Positions 1-9,270 of a DNA stretch of 64,000 nt are shown here, piece by piece. How positions within the stretch are numbered: position 1 is the stretch's first letter; each line of letters starts with the position of its first letter. The DNA comes from CADEDH01 sp041394285 (GTDB taxonomy: Bacteria; Actinomycetota; Acidimicrobiia; Acidimicrobiales; SZUA-35): contig JAWKIL010000027.1 in the NCBI GenBank assembly GCA_041394285.1, forward strand, positions 1 to 64,000. The letters run 5' to 3'. A program made the position numbers and the translations under genes. Under the pieces are notes generated by a model. The model was given only the letters and a program-made list of their open reading frames with translations, was not told where the DNA came from and did not search any database.

Positions 1-138
1 GCCGACCAAAGTCTCATTGACACCAGTGCGACCGACCAGACGATGTACCCACCGAGAGTGCAGAAATCGACGCGCCATGCCGCGATCCAGCTTCACCATC
101 CGACGATTCGTCCGCAGCAAGTGATGAGCCTGAATCAT
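1..138 (-). CDS. Possible 5' part of an unidentified gene (runs off the window)
   Basis: An open minus-strand frame starts at an ATG at 138 and runs to the window edge without a stop. It encodes about 46 residues rich in Arg and His (begins MIQAHHLLRTNRRMVKLDRG). A purine-rich AAGAG precedes the ATG closely. I do not recognise the family. The frame reads more like coding sequence than the surrounding DNA, but the fragment is too short to be sure. Confidence 0.3.
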   Translation of the reverse strand, partial: MIQAHHLLRTNRRMVKLDRGMARRFLHSRWVHRLVGRTGVNETLVG

Positions 139-486
139 CTCTTACGACCGGAAAATCTCACTACTTGAGACTCCCAAGATGGAATGAAACCACACTCGAC
201 CAGCCCTCACCTGCGTTTCCTCGTTTGAGAGAAGCACCGCAGACACCGAGCCACCAGTCGAGACGGGGGACGACGGAGCCGACTTCTGTCCATTCTGGAC
301 ATTGAATCCGATACCTCGATCGGTCTTTTCACCAACAGTCGGCCCGAACGACGAAGCATTACACATCATCGCGGTGCTTCAACACAGGACGTGAGCAGGT
401 TTGACTTCAATAGTCATAACGCCAAGGATCGTATGGTAATCCTCCCTTAGAGGCGCACAGGGCGCTCGACAAAAGGAAGAGAATCC
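139..486. other. Intergenic region upstream of the RTX-like gene
   Basis: I see no convincing gene here. A 75-codon minus frame (142-369) has no recognisable features. The last 100 bases are moderately AT-rich and probably carry the promoter of the gene starting at 487. A Shine-Dalgarno-like AGGAAGAG ends just before that ATG. Confidence 0.4.
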
Positions 487-990
487 ATGAACCGACATAC
501 CAAGGTCCTCGCTGCGTTCGCCGTGGCATCGCTCAGCCTCGCGGGCACGGCCGGCATCGCCGGCGCTGCCGGGAAGCCGAACGCCGGAGCCTGCGACATC
601 TCCGGCACCTCGGGTGACGACGTACTCGTCGGCACCGCTGGTGACGACAAGATCTGCGGCTTCGGCGGCAACGACACCATCTACGGCCTCGGTGGCGACG
701 ACACCCTCGTGGGTGGCGACGGCAACGACACCATGGTGGGTGGCGACGGCAGCGACCTGCTCGAGGGCGGCGCCGGCGACGACACGCTGCTCGGCGCCGT
801 CGGCAACGACGTCATCTACGGCCGCGATGGCAACGACGTCATCGCCGGCAACGAGGGCAACGACTACCTGGTCGGCGATGCCGGCGACGACACCATCAAC
901 GGCGGCGCCGACAACGACAGCCTGTTCGGCAACGCCGGCGTCGACCTGCTGAACGGCGGGGGCGGCGTCGACACCCTGGTCCAAGACTGA
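487..990 (+). CDS. Secreted RTX-like calcium-binding repeat protein
   Basis: The 167-residue protein opens with a Sec signal peptide: basic MNRHTK, a hydrophobic core, then AGA-A near residue 27-30. The rest is a run of about ten nonapeptide repeats of the GGxGxDxLx type (for example GGDGNDTMV, GGAGDDTLL, GRDGNDVIA). These are the hallmark of the RTX/hemolysin-type calcium-binding parallel beta-roll. No enzymatic domain is attached, so it is probably a small extracellular or matrix calcium-binding protein. The start is supported by AGGAAGAG seven bases upstream. It converges with the polysaccharide locus and shares a terminator hairpin with it. A role in organising an acidic exopolysaccharide is inference. 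Confidence 0.85.
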   Translation: MNRHTKVLAAFAVASLSLAGTAGIAGAAGKPNAGACDISGTSGDDVLVGTAGDDKICGFGGNDTIYGLGGDDTLVGGDGNDTMVGGDGSDLLEGGAGDDTLLGAVGNDVIYGRDGNDVIAGNEGNDYLVGDAGDDTINGGADNDSLFGNAGVDLLNGGGGVDTLVQD

Positions 991-1001
991 CCCATGGGCC
1001 G

Positions 1002-1039
1002 TGTGATCACCCGGCCAACCCCTGAGCCGGGTGATCACA
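1002..1039. terminator. Bidirectional terminator-like hairpin
   Basis: A perfect 14-bp inverted repeat (TGTGATCACCCGGC at 1002-1015, complement at 1026-1039) flanks a 10-base loop. It sits between the convergent RTX-like gene and the 2-epimerase gene. The last codons and stop of the epimerase gene lie inside the hairpin. No clear T-tract follows on either side. Confidence 0.6.
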
Positions 1040-2107
1040 TGGCGGGGCCAGTCCTGCAAGCACAGCGACGATCCGCTGAGCCGCCTGGCCGTCACCGTAC
1101 AGGGGTGGCCATTCGGCTGGCTGGACGAAATTCCGCACTGCCGAGCCGAGATTCTCCGGCTCCACCAGCCGATTCCAGCCTGCATCCACGGTCTCGTGCC
1201 ATTCCGTCTCGGCCCGCAAGGTGAAGCAGGGCCGCCGCTGGATGTACGCCTCCTTCTGAACGCCACCCGAGTCGGTGATGACCGCTCGACAGCCGTGCTC
1301 CAGCGCCAGCATGTCGAGATAGGAGGCCGGCGGCAGCACCCGGAACCGGGTCGTCGCCAGCCGCTCGCCGAGGTCGCAGGCCACGATCTGCGCCCGGGTT
1401 CGAGGATGGAGTGGGATGGCGACCTCCGCATCCAGACCCATAAGCGCATCGAGAATCTCGCGCAACCGATCGGGCTCGTCGACGTTGGACGGACGATGCA
1501 AGGTGGCAAGGTAGAACTCACCGACCCGCAGCCCGTGGTCCGCGAGCACGGTGGAGAGTCGAATCGCCCGATCGCGGTGATGGACCACAGCGTCCATCAT
1601 CACGTCGCCGACCATGTGGACACCGTCGACGATCCCTTCCCGCTCCAGGCACTGCACTGCCAACGGCGTCGGGGCGAAGAGAAACGTCGAGATCCTGTCG
1701 GTCAGAGCCCGGTTGATCTCCTCGGGCATGGCAAGGTTGTAGCTTCGCAGCCCAGCCTCGACGTGGGCGACCGACACACCCAGCTTCGCTGCAACGAGGG
1801 CGCCAGCCAACGTCGAATTGGTGTCGCCGTACACCAGCATGACATCGGGCCGGAACTCCACCATCACGCCTTCGATGGCTTCCATCATGCGTCCGGTCAT
1901 CGCTCCGTGGTTCAGCCCGTGAACCCCCAAGTTGTATGCCGGTTCGGGCAACCCCAGCTCGTCGAAGAAGGTGTCCGACATGTCGGGATCGAAATGCTGC
2001 CCGGTGTGGACCAGCACCTCCGATAGTCCTGCGCTGGCCAGGGCTCGGCTGACTGCAGCCGCCTTCACGAACTGAGGGCGCGCACCCATGACGGTCATGA
2101 TCCTCAT
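1007..2107 (-). CDS. wecB: UDP-N-acetylglucosamine 2-epimerase, non-hydrolysing (WecB/WbpI family)
   Basis: This 366-residue protein has the usual length and layout of the GT-B-fold UDP-GlcNAc 2-epimerases. The N-terminal MTVMGARPQFVKAAAVSRAL and HTGQHFDPDMSD motifs, the VYGDTNSTLAGALVAAK motif, VAHVEAGLRSYN and PEEINR, and the C-terminal ITDSGGVQKEA nucleotide-binding loop are all visible. The cytosolic enzyme interconverts UDP-GlcNAc and UDP-ManNAc. WbpI-type relatives instead epimerise the 2,3-diacetamido uronic acid. The fused Wlb-type protein at 11935-14667 makes the second option plausible. No C6 dehydrogenase is visible in the window. The gene is the last of the minus-strand module and diverges from the beta-helix gene. 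Confidence 0.9.
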   Translation of the reverse strand: MRIMTVMGARPQFVKAAAVSRALASAGLSEVLVHTGQHFDPDMSDTFFDELGLPEPAYNLGVHGLNHGAMTGRMMEAIEGVMVEFRPDVMLVYGDTNSTLAGALVAAKLGVSVAHVEAGLRSYNLAMPEEINRALTDRISTFLFAPTPLAVQCLEREGIVDGVHMVGDVMMDAVVHHRDRAIRLSTVLADHGLRVGEFYLATLHRPSNVDEPDRLREILDALMGLDAEVAIPLHPRTRAQIVACDLGERLATTRFRVLPPASYLDMLALEHGCRAVITDSGGVQKEAYIQRRPCFTLRAETEWHETVDAGWNRLVEPENLGSAVRNFVQPAEWPPLYGDGQAAQRIVAVLAGLAPPCDHPAQGLAG

Positions 2108-2141
2108 GGACTGTTAGGCTCGTTTCCCCGCCGTACGCCTC

Positions 2142-2161
2142 GCTACGAACCTCAGCGTAGC
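2142..2161. promoter_or_regulatory. Small inverted repeat in a divergent promoter region
   Basis: GCTACG (2142-2147) and CGTAGC (2156-2161) form a 6-bp hairpin or operator-like dyad with an 8-base spacer. It lies between the divergent 2-epimerase gene (start 2107) and the beta-helix gene. It could be an operator or an upstream leader hairpin. Confidence 0.3.
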
Positions 2162-2310
2162 TTTGCCTCGGCCGATTGCCGTAGCCGACAAGCAGCAGTT
2201 CACCTCCGACAATGCAGCTGCATGCACCTACAAGCTTGCCGAAATGGAGCGGCCCAACGGTGGCGAGATCGACCCATTCCGGCGACTGGATATCCGACCG
2301 ATGGAGTACC

Positions 2311-3987
2311 GTGCCCAGCTCCCGAGCCGCCGCTGTCACCGTTGTTGCCGCCCTGCTACTGGCGACGACGGCATCGTCACCCGCCGGCGCTGCACCGGTG
2401 CTCGATCTCGTTCATCGAGCCCCGACGGCCAGCGCCTCGACCGGTTCGAGCGAGGCGGCCCCGGTGAGCCGCTGGCCCCAGGCACCGGGGTCGGTGGCGC
2501 GCTCGATGGCAGCCCTAGCCGAGGACGAACGAGAGCCGGCTTCACCCCGACCGGAAGCACCGGTGGCGCGATACCAACCGACCGTTCCCGACACAGCCAC
2601 GGTCAACGTGGGCGACGCCGGCGCGACCGGCGACGGCACGACCGACGATGCCGCTGCGATCCAGTCGATTCTCGACTCAGTCCCTCCAGGATCCGTCGTC
2701 TACTTCCCCCCTGCCGCCAGCTTCTACCGGCTCGAGCGTGCGCTGCACGTCCGCAAGCCGATGACGCTGGTGGGCACCTCGCCCGGCGCCGTCTCCGAGC
2801 TCCGACAGGTCACACGGGGTGAGCATGGAATCGTGATCGAGTCATCCGGCGTGGCATCGAACAGCTCCGCCTCATCAGGCCCAGCTATTCCTCGTTCAAG
2901 GGCGACTCGGCACTGTTCGCCCGCCCTCCGTCGGGCCAGCGCCTCACGAATCTGACCGTTCTCGACAGCCACCTCCAGGGTTGGAGCAACTCCGGGCGTC
3001 CGTTGGATGGGCATTGACGACTTCATCATCGCCGGCCACGTGGAGGACTGCACGTACGCCGGTGTGCTGCTGATCTCCGGCCAGCGAGGCGTGGTCTCCG
3101 GCAACGAGATCGTGACATTAGAACCCCGCCGGAAGGGGCACCGCTGTCGAACGCCTACTCCATCTCGGTCACCTCGGAACGGGGCCTGCCGTACTCCATG
3201 GACGTCATCATTGCGAGCCAATCGGGTGGTGGGGAACCCGATCTGGTCGGGATCATGAACCACGGCGGCCAGCGTGTGCTCGTGGACAGCAACTCCGTGG
3301 CCGACGCCGACGTGGCCTGCGCCAGCACCTGGGTGCCCGAGACCGGCATCGGATCGGACGACACTCTGTTCGTCAACAACGAGGCTACGAGCGCCGCCGA
3401 ACGCCATGTGGCTGACGGGCGCCGACGGAACGCCCAACCGCCGGGCCCGGGCCATCGGCAATCGCTTCACCGGTGCCGCTTCCATCATCGTGTACAACAC
3501 CGATGCCGCCACGGTCGCCTGGAACAGCGCCACCGGAACCACCGGGGCCCACGGGGCGCTCCGTACCCGCCTCGTCAACTCGGAGCTGACGGTGGCGAAC
3601 AACGTGGAACAGCGCCCGCGCGTGACAGGCGACGGCAAGGTGCTCACCTTCGCCGCCCCGGGCGCCGCCCCTGCCGCTCCGACCGGGCTCTCGGCCACCA
3701 GAGTCGACGGCCGGATCGTCCTGCGCTGGGCCTTCGACCGCTCGTTCCCCCACGACAGCTTCCTGATCGAGCACCGTTCAGCCGAGGGTGACTGGCGGCC
3801 CCTTGCCTACCGACCACCCAACGACGGCCTGTGGAGCTTCACCGCTCCCACCAATCCCCGATGGATCCCGTTCGACCCGTTGGCCTACAGCATCGACGCA
3901 TCGTCGGTCACTCCGGGCGAGCAGTTCCGCATCCGGGCCCAGCTGGGAGGCGCAGTGTCGCCGTGGTCGCCCGCCGTCGCCGGGTAG
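2311..3987 (+). pseudogene. Secreted right-handed beta-helix (pectate-lyase-like) protein, interrupted by frameshifts
   Basis: From a GTG at 2311 (GGAG just upstream) the frame encodes a signal peptide with core VTVVAALLLATTASSPAGAA. A pectate-lyase-3-like start follows: VNVGDAGATGDGTTDDAAAI, then VVYFPP. Continuity requires frame changes near 2850, 2995, 3115 and 3400. In the shifted frames the protein continues with beta-helix rungs such as DSHLQGWSNSG, DDFIIAGHVEDCTYAGV, RVLVDSNSVADADVACAS and ARAIGNRFTGA. A fibronectin-III-like C-terminal module ends it (APTGLSATRVDGRIVLRWAF). Such proteins cleave or bind polysaccharide outside the cell, so this could be the lyase or trimming enzyme of the locus. 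Whether the shifts are assembly errors or decay cannot be decided here. Confidence 0.7.
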
Positions 3988-3993
3988 ACGCGC

Positions 3994-4878
3994 TCAGAGG
4001 CGGCGCGAGATCAGCCCCAGCGCCACCGCCTCCTGCTGGATGCCCTCGTGGAACGGTCGCGGACGGTGCCCCAGATCGCGGATGGCATCGCCGATGGCCA
4101 CCGCCTTGGATTCCGCCAACCGGAGTATCTGCTCCACTCTGATGGGGAACGGCGCACCGGTTCGGCGCACCAGTTCGACGGCGTGGGCGGAGGCCGCGAT
4201 CGGCAGCGGCAGTATTCGTGCTCGTCGCCCCAGCGACCGGGCAGCCTGATCGATCAGTGTGCGGAGGGTGAGGGCCTCGGGCCCGCCCACGTCGTAGGCC
4301 CGGCCGATCGACTCCCGTGCGGCCAACGCAGCCACGATCGTCGACACCAGGTCGTCGACATGGACCGGCTGTTGCATGGTCGCACCGCCGCCCGGCACCG
4401 GCACGATGCCGATCCGCCGGATGAGACCCAGAAGCCGCGCCATGTTCCGATCACCGGGACCGCCATAGATCATCGTGGGCCTCACGATCGTCCAGGCCAG
4501 ACTCGACCGAGCGAGCGCGTCCTCCCCCCGCCGCTTGGCCTCGGCGCTGGGACTCGCCAGGCGGGTGTGCACCCCGGTGGACCCGACGAACACCCCCCGG
4601 CGAAGTCCGACCTCCTCCAGCATCGGCACCAGACCGGCGACCTGGCCCATCCCGGAGAGATGGACGAGCACGTCGATCTCGTCGAAGGCGCCCCGACAGG
4701 CCGCCGGCCGGGCCAGATCGGCGAATCGGGTCTCCACACCTCGGAGCCGAAAGGGCGCCGGGTCCCGATTGGGTCTGAGAATGCAGACGATCTCCAGCCC
4801 CGTGTACTGGAGGTGGTGCAGCAGGTGGCCGCCGACGAAGCCGGCCGCCCCGGTCACACCGATACGACCGGAGCTCAC
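3994..4878 (-). CDS. NAD-dependent sugar epimerase/dehydratase (extended SDR)
   Basis: The GTG at 4878 overlaps the stop of the upstream gene (GTGA) and puts the Rossmann motif GVTGAAGFVGGHLLHHL at the very N-terminus. This makes it a better start than the longer open frame. The 294-residue protein has HLSGMGQ, VGSTGVHT at the catalytic Ser/Thr position and a typical C-terminal sugar domain with VHVDDLVSTIVAAL and YDVGGPEALTL. It resembles small extended SDRs of O-antigen clusters. The canonical YxxxK is not obvious: after VGSTGVHT comes SPSAEAKRRGE. It may therefore be an atypical reductase or a 4-keto-sugar-modifying enzyme. The substrate is unknown. Confidence 0.75.
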   Translation of the reverse strand: MSSGRIGVTGAAGFVGGHLLHHLQYTGLEIVCILRPNRDPAPFRLRGVETRFADLARPAACRGAFDEIDVLVHLSGMGQVAGLVPMLEEVGLRRGVFVGSTGVHTRLASPSAEAKRRGEDALARSSLAWTIVRPTMIYGGPGDRNMARLLGLIRRIGIVPVPGGGATMQQPVHVDDLVSTIVAALAARESIGRAYDVGGPEALTLRTLIDQAARSLGRRARILPLPIAASAHAVELVRRTGAPFPIRVEQILRLAESKAVAIGDAIRDLGHRPRPFHEGIQQEAVALGLISRRL

Positions 4879-6312
4879 GCTGCTTCGGGGGGTGACAGGT
4901 GGGAGATGTCTGCTGCGATCCGAGTCGACGCCGTCAGCCTGCGGAGGCGGGTGGGAGTCGGAGGAGGGAGATGGTCGGGCGGCACGCAGACCGCATCGGC
5001 CTGTTGCCCGTCTAGCGCGATCAGCAGGCATGTAGCCAGGAGGACGCCGTGCGTCAACAGGGACGTGAAGAGCGCGGAGTTTACGAGCGACATGCCGGCA
5101 ACGGCCAGCACCGCAGTGCTCAAGCGAAGGTCGATCCGGTGCGAGTTGGCATCGATGAACGCGAAGATCGCGGCGAGCACGAAGGAGAAGCTAATCACGC
5201 CCACCAATCCGAAGTTGGCGAAGGCATCGGCGAAGAAGTTGGCGTTTGCGCTTGTTGCATCGCCGACATAGGTCATACCAACCGTTCGAGGAATGGAGCT
5301 GCTATATGGATAGTGGAGAAAACCACCCAAGATGCTCTGACTCAAGTAGGTCTTGGGATGGCTGGTGAAGAAGTCGAAATAGTAGCGGGTCAGCACCGGT
5401 GGGGTGACTATGGCTCGCCGGACGAGCAACGAATTCATGTCAACCGAGCCTGTGATCATCTGGTGCGTTCCGGCCCCCACCACCACCGCCAGCATTACCG
5501 TGATGAGATGCAGCCCTGCCCGGGCGCGTCGCCGCTCGTGGAGGAGGAAAATGGAGAGCCAGACGATCAATGAACTGATGAGCATCGATTTGCTGGCCGC
5601 CACCGAAAACAGCACAACCTGACCACCGAGGCCGGCAAGCAGGGCGAGCCGCTGGCGGTGCACGGTGCCGTAGGCGATGAGCAGCGGGTTCATCGCTCCG
5701 CTCTGCCAGGTGAGGGAGTACCCGCTGATGGCGAACCCACTGCCCTCGAATGCCTGGCGGGCCTCGAGACGGGTGGCGCTGATCTCGGGCGACAAGAGGT
5801 TGGTCACCAGATCGAAGCGGATCCGGAGGCCGAACTGGAGGAAGACGGCGAGGTAGTTGAGAAGAGAAAGGCCAGGAATCCGGCCCAGAAGATGGTGGCG
5901 GCACCCGGATGCGCACTTTCGGCACGACGCTCAGGTCGAGAAGGTAGCCAAAGGCCGACCAACCAGAAGCAAAGACGATAAGGGCGAATGACCCAAGCCA
6001 GGTTCCACCCCGAACTCCGAGCACCATGGGCGCAACCACCGCGCCAGGGCTCACAACATAGAGGTAGATGAGCCAGTAGACGAACTTCGTGGGACGGTCG
6101 AGTGTCAGCGGCATCCATAGGGTCGGCAGGAGCCCAAGGCCGGCGCAGTAGAGCCCTATGTCGAGATCGATCGGCTCTGCTTTGTAGCCGAGATAGGCGA
6201 ACGGGGGCGCGATCAGATAGCGGTACGACAGCCAGACGAGCAGCATGTAGAGGGCGGCCAGAGCGCCCATCGCCACCCGGAGGCGAACGCCACCCTGCGC
6301 CGGCCTGGTCAC
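4875..6312 (-). CDS. O-antigen polymerase/ligase-like membrane protein (Wzy), frameshifted
   Basis: The gene starts at a GTG at 6312 overlapping the previous stop (GTGA) and ends at 4875 with a GTGA overlap into the epimerase. Translation needs two frame changes, near 5925 and 5860. The assembled protein of about 475 residues has many hydrophobic helices (ALAALYMLLVWLSYRYL, SFALIVFASGWSAFGYLLDL, LISSLIVWLSIFLL, LITVMLAVVVGAG) and a long loop with LTRYYFDFFTSHPKTYL. Later helices include FGLVGVISFSFVLAAIFAF. This is the profile of an oligosaccharide repeat-unit polymerase of the Wzy class. It sits between a GT4 and an NDP-sugar epimerase and pairs with the flippase at 9262-10767. The clean overlaps at both ends argue that the internal shifts are sequence errors. 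Confidence 0.65.
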
Positions 6313-7517
6313 GAGCGGGCGGCCACCCGGGCAATCTCGTTGGCCGCCGCCTCGGCAAGGCCAGCCCGGCTGTAGCGCTGCAGCATGAGCTCCCGGTTCC
6401 GTTCCACATCGATATCCGGCCGCTCGATGACCTCCCGGATGGCGGCAGCCAGACCGTCGGCGTCGCCCGGGTGGCACACCACGCCCCCCATCGCCTCGAT
6501 CCGGTGCCGCTGCTCCCCCACTGCGCTCGCCACCACCGGACGGCGGGCCAGGAAGTAGTCGAAGACCTTGGCGGGGATGGCGGCGCCCAGTGCGGGGATG
6601 TCAGCCACGGTCGACACGCAGAGGTCCACCTGGGTGAGGACTGCCGGGACCTGGTCGCGGCCCACCGGGTCCAGCCAGGAGATGTTGTCGATGCCGAGAC
6701 TTCGGGCGTGCTCGATGGCGGCCTCCTTGGCCGGGCCGTCCCCCACCATCACGAAGTGGAGGCCGGCGTCCCGGGCGTGGCCGGCGGCCTCCACCAACGT
6801 CTCCAGCCCGTGCACCCGCCCGTGGTTGCCGAGGTATCCGACGAGTGGCTTGTCGGGCACCCCGATGTGGTCCCGGAGGTCGATCACCGAGGTGTCGGCG
6901 TCCTCGAAGAGATCGACGTCGGCGCCGTTGGGGATCAGACGGACGCTGGCCGGATCGGCCCCGGCGTCGACGATCTGGTCGACGAGGCCGTCGCTCACCG
7001 TGAACACCAGGTCGGCGTGGCGATACGCCCACCGCTCCAGCCATTCGAAGGGCACGAGGGGCCAGGTGGCGCCGACCACGCCGTAGCTCCGGGCAAACCC
7101 GGGCCACAGGTCGCGCACGTCGAGCACGAGGGGTCGGCGCCAGACGAGGCGCAGAGCGAACCCGGTGAAGATGGAGAAGAAGCCCGGTGTCGACACCACT
7201 ACGGCGTCGGGGCGACGGCCTCGGCGCAGAGCAGCCGCCAGCGCCGTCACCATGAACGTGACCTGGCCAACCGTTCGTTTGACGAAGGAGCCGGCGGGGG
7301 CCGGCAGGAGCCAGGCCCGGATCACCGGCAGGCCGTTCTCGATCCGGCGGCCGGGCCGGTACCCCGGTTTGATCCGTCCGTCCGGATGGTTCGGGAGCCC
7401 GGTCATGACCTCGACGTCGTGACCGGCCTGCTGCCACAGGCGAGCGAAGGCCGCCACCCGGTTCGCGGCCGCCCCCACCTCGGGCGGGTAGTACTGGCAG
7501 ATCAGCAGTAGCCGCAT
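6309..7517 (-). CDS. GT4 glycosyltransferase, WbuB-like
   Basis: A 402-residue GT-B glycosyltransferase. The N-terminal half has LLICQYYPPEVGAAANRVA, GHDVEVMTGLPNHPDG and the acceptor-side LVLDVRDLWPG motif typical of WbuB-type transferases. The C-terminal half has GYLGNHGRVHGLETLVEAA and ends in a GT4 nucleotide-sugar domain with VVASAVGEQRHRIE and GGVVCHPGDADGLA. It is cytosolic or membrane-peripheral and adds one sugar, perhaps a 6-deoxy-amino sugar, to the lipid-linked repeat unit. The ATG shares one base with the upstream stop (TGATG), and its own stop overlaps the polymerase start. Confidence 0.9.
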   Translation of the reverse strand: MRLLLICQYYPPEVGAAANRVAAFARLWQQAGHDVEVMTGLPNHPDGRIKPGYRPGRRIENGLPVIRAWLLPAPAGSFVKRTVGQVTFMVTALAAALRRGRRPDAVVVSTPGFFSIFTGFALRLVWRRPLVLDVRDLWPGFARSYGVVGATWPLVPFEWLERWAYRHADLVFTVSDGLVDQIVDAGADPASVRLIPNGADVDLFEDADTSVIDLRDHIGVPDKPLVGYLGNHGRVHGLETLVEAAGHARDAGLHFVMVGDGPAKEAAIEHARSLGIDNISWLDPVGRDQVPAVLTQVDLCVSTVADIPALGAAIPAKVFDYFLARRPVVASAVGEQRHRIEAMGGVVCHPGDADGLAAAIREVIERPDIDVERNRELMLQRYSRAGLAEAAANEIARVAARS

Positions 7518-9262
7518 CAGTCGCTCCCGTCACCCGTCCCGGCGGCACCGGCCAACCCGGGTGAGACGTCATGCAGGTATCGGTTGACGAGCACGGCGCT
7601 GATGTTCCCGGCGTAGGGCGGTGCGGCCGCCCCCAGTGGCTCGTTCCCCCATTCGGCGATGGGACCAAACGCATTGACGTCGAATCGCCGGGTCCCGGTG
7701 ATCCGGTCCCGCAGCCGCCACAACGGCGCTATCGCAGCACGGGGGACCAACCCGCGAACCTGGCGGAACCAGCGTGACGACCAGTACGACGGATACTGGT
7801 GGATGGCCACGTTCTGGCGAGGAAAGCGGCGGTCGAGCAGGTAGCCGTTGTAGAGCTTCTTGGCCACGAGGTCGGCTACCGGCACCTCGTACCAGAAGTC
7901 GGTTAGCGCCGTGTCCCACAACGGGGTGTACCAGTCGATGCCTGCCGCCTCGTAGGCCCGCAGAGCGTTGATCACGTAGCGGGCCACGCGGTGCTCCACG
8001 ATCCAGGCGTTTGCCTCGCTCACGAACTCCTCGATGCTGCGCGGATGATGGTGACCGGCCATGGATTCGCCCAGCCGCCGATGGAGACCGTCCCACTGCT
8101 GCGGGTCGAGCGGGTTGGCAAGGTAGAGCAATCGCTTCTCCAGATGCCCGGCCAGGCCCACCTGTAGGAGCTCGTCCACTCGGTTGGTGAGCACGGCGGT
8201 GGGCAGGAAGCTGCCCCCCAGCAGATCACCGCAGAAGCCGGGCACGGCGACGGCATCGTCGGCCACGAGTCCCCTTCGCCGTAGCTCAGCCAGCGCATAC
8301 GGTTCCTGTATGTGGGGGAGGGAACTCAGCCCGCCAGCGCCGGCCCAGTACCGGCCGAAGGCCTCGGAACGGACGAACCGGGCCAGCTCGCCGGGCGCGG
8401 TGTAGTCCACGAACTCCCACGGGTAGCCGAACGCCTCCGCCACCTGTGAGGCAATACGGGCCTCGATCCCGGTCGGCGTCCCGTAGGTCAGCAGTTGGAC
8501 ATTGTCGTACCCGTGCTCGGCCAGCATCGACACGACGTACCGCGAGTCGTAACCCCCCGAGAGCGGCACTAGGGCCTGGCGACCGTCCAGCACTTCCACG
8601 AGCCGCCGGCCGACGGTGGTCGAGATCTCATCGAGCCGGTCGAAGCTGCGGTCCTGGGCCGCCCCCGTGCCCGACGGAGGAAGGCAGCGGAGATGTCGGT
8701 GATAGCGCTGCTCCACGAGGGCCCGACCCGTACCGAAGCTCACGAACGTCCCCGGCCGCACCTGGCACACCTCGGGATGCAGGGTGTGGGGGCCGAACGT
8801 GTACCCGCAGCGCAGGAAGCAGGCGGCGTCCGCCCCGTCGGGCTCGATCGGTTCGAGGCGGAGCTGCCGAGGGTCGGCGGCCACCCGGGGGTGGCCATCG
8901 CTGTCCCAGGTATAGAACAGGGGGATGGACCGCAGCCGGTCGGTACCGGCCACCACCGGCCCGTCGGACGAGCCGATCACGAAAGCGAAGGCCCCATTGA
9001 GATCGGCCAGCGCCGTCATGAGCTGGCCTTCGTGATGCGCCTTCAAGAGATGGTTGGCGAGGTCCCGCCCGTGTAGGAGGCGGGACCCGGCGAAGGCGCG
9101 CCCCGCCGCCGCAATGGCGGGGGTCTTGTACCAGTGCCACGCAGTGCCCGCCGGGCCGGTGAAGGGGCTGGTGATCTCGACGGCGGCCAGCTCCGAGCCT
9201 GTTGGTTTCACGGAAGCTCCTCGGGAAGGTGACGGTGCGACGGCATCAGTCGGCGACGGCAT
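7517..9262 (-). CDS. Asparagine-synthase-like amidotransferase lacking the catalytic Cys
   Basis: The protein has a degenerate N-terminal Ntn/GATase-like domain and a C-terminal asparagine-synthetase domain. The PP-loop LVPLSGGYDSRYVVSML lies near residue 235, followed by a helical region with FEKRL-like and WYTPLWDT segments. Class II glutaminases begin MC. Neither the ATG at 9262 nor the better-placed GTG at 9211 (preceded by GAGGAG) gives a Cys2, so glutamine hydrolysis is unlikely. Such proteins in polysaccharide clusters may amidate sugar carboxylates or activate acids as adenylates. The substrate is unknown. The ATG at 9262 overlaps the flippase stop inside a 16-bp tandem duplication, so the exact start is uncertain. 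Confidence 0.8.
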   Translation of the reverse strand: MPSPTDAVAPSPSRGASVKPTGSELAAVEITSPFTGPAGTAWHWYKTPAIAAAGRAFAGSRLLHGRDLANHLLKAHHEGQLMTALADLNGAFAFVIGSSDGPVVAGTDRLRSIPLFYTWDSDGHPRVAADPRQLRLEPIEPDGADAACFLRCGYTFGPHTLHPEVCQVRPGTFVSFGTGRALVEQRYHRHLRCLPPSGTGAAQDRSFDRLDEISTTVGRRLVEVLDGRQALVPLSGGYDSRYVVSMLAEHGYDNVQLLTYGTPTGIEARIASQVAEAFGYPWEFVDYTAPGELARFVRSEAFGRYWAGAGGLSSLPHIQEPYALAELRRRGLVADDAVAVPGFCGDLLGGSFLPTAVLTNRVDELLQVGLAGHLEKRLLYLANPLDPQQWDGLHRRLGESMAGHHHPRSIEEFVSEANAWIVEHRVARYVINALRAYEAAGIDWYTPLWDTALTDFWYEVPVADLVAKKLYNGYLLDRRFPRQNVAIHQYPSYWSSRWFRQVRGLVPRAAIAPLWRLRDRITGTRRFDVNAFGPIAEWGNEPLGAAAPPYAGNISAVLVNRYLHDVSPGLAGAAGTGDGSD

Positions 9263-9270
9263 CAGTCGGC
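9239..9270. repeat. Exact 16-bp tandem duplication at a gene junction
   Basis: The 16-base unit GACGGCATCAGTCGGC occurs twice in a row (9239-9254 and 9255-9270). Each unit carries an overlapping ATG/TGA on the minus strand, so the duplication creates two alternative stop/start junctions between the flippase and the amidotransferase genes. Confidence 0.85.

Noticed and set aside
142..369. 75-codon minus-strand frame
   Set aside because: It has no motif and lies where a promoter for the RTX-like gene is expected.
379..1521. 380-codon minus-strand frame
   Set aside because: It lies opposite the RTX-like gene and overlaps the 3' part of the 2-epimerase gene. Its sequence is repetitive (VDGVVA-like) because it mirrors the nonapeptide repeats.
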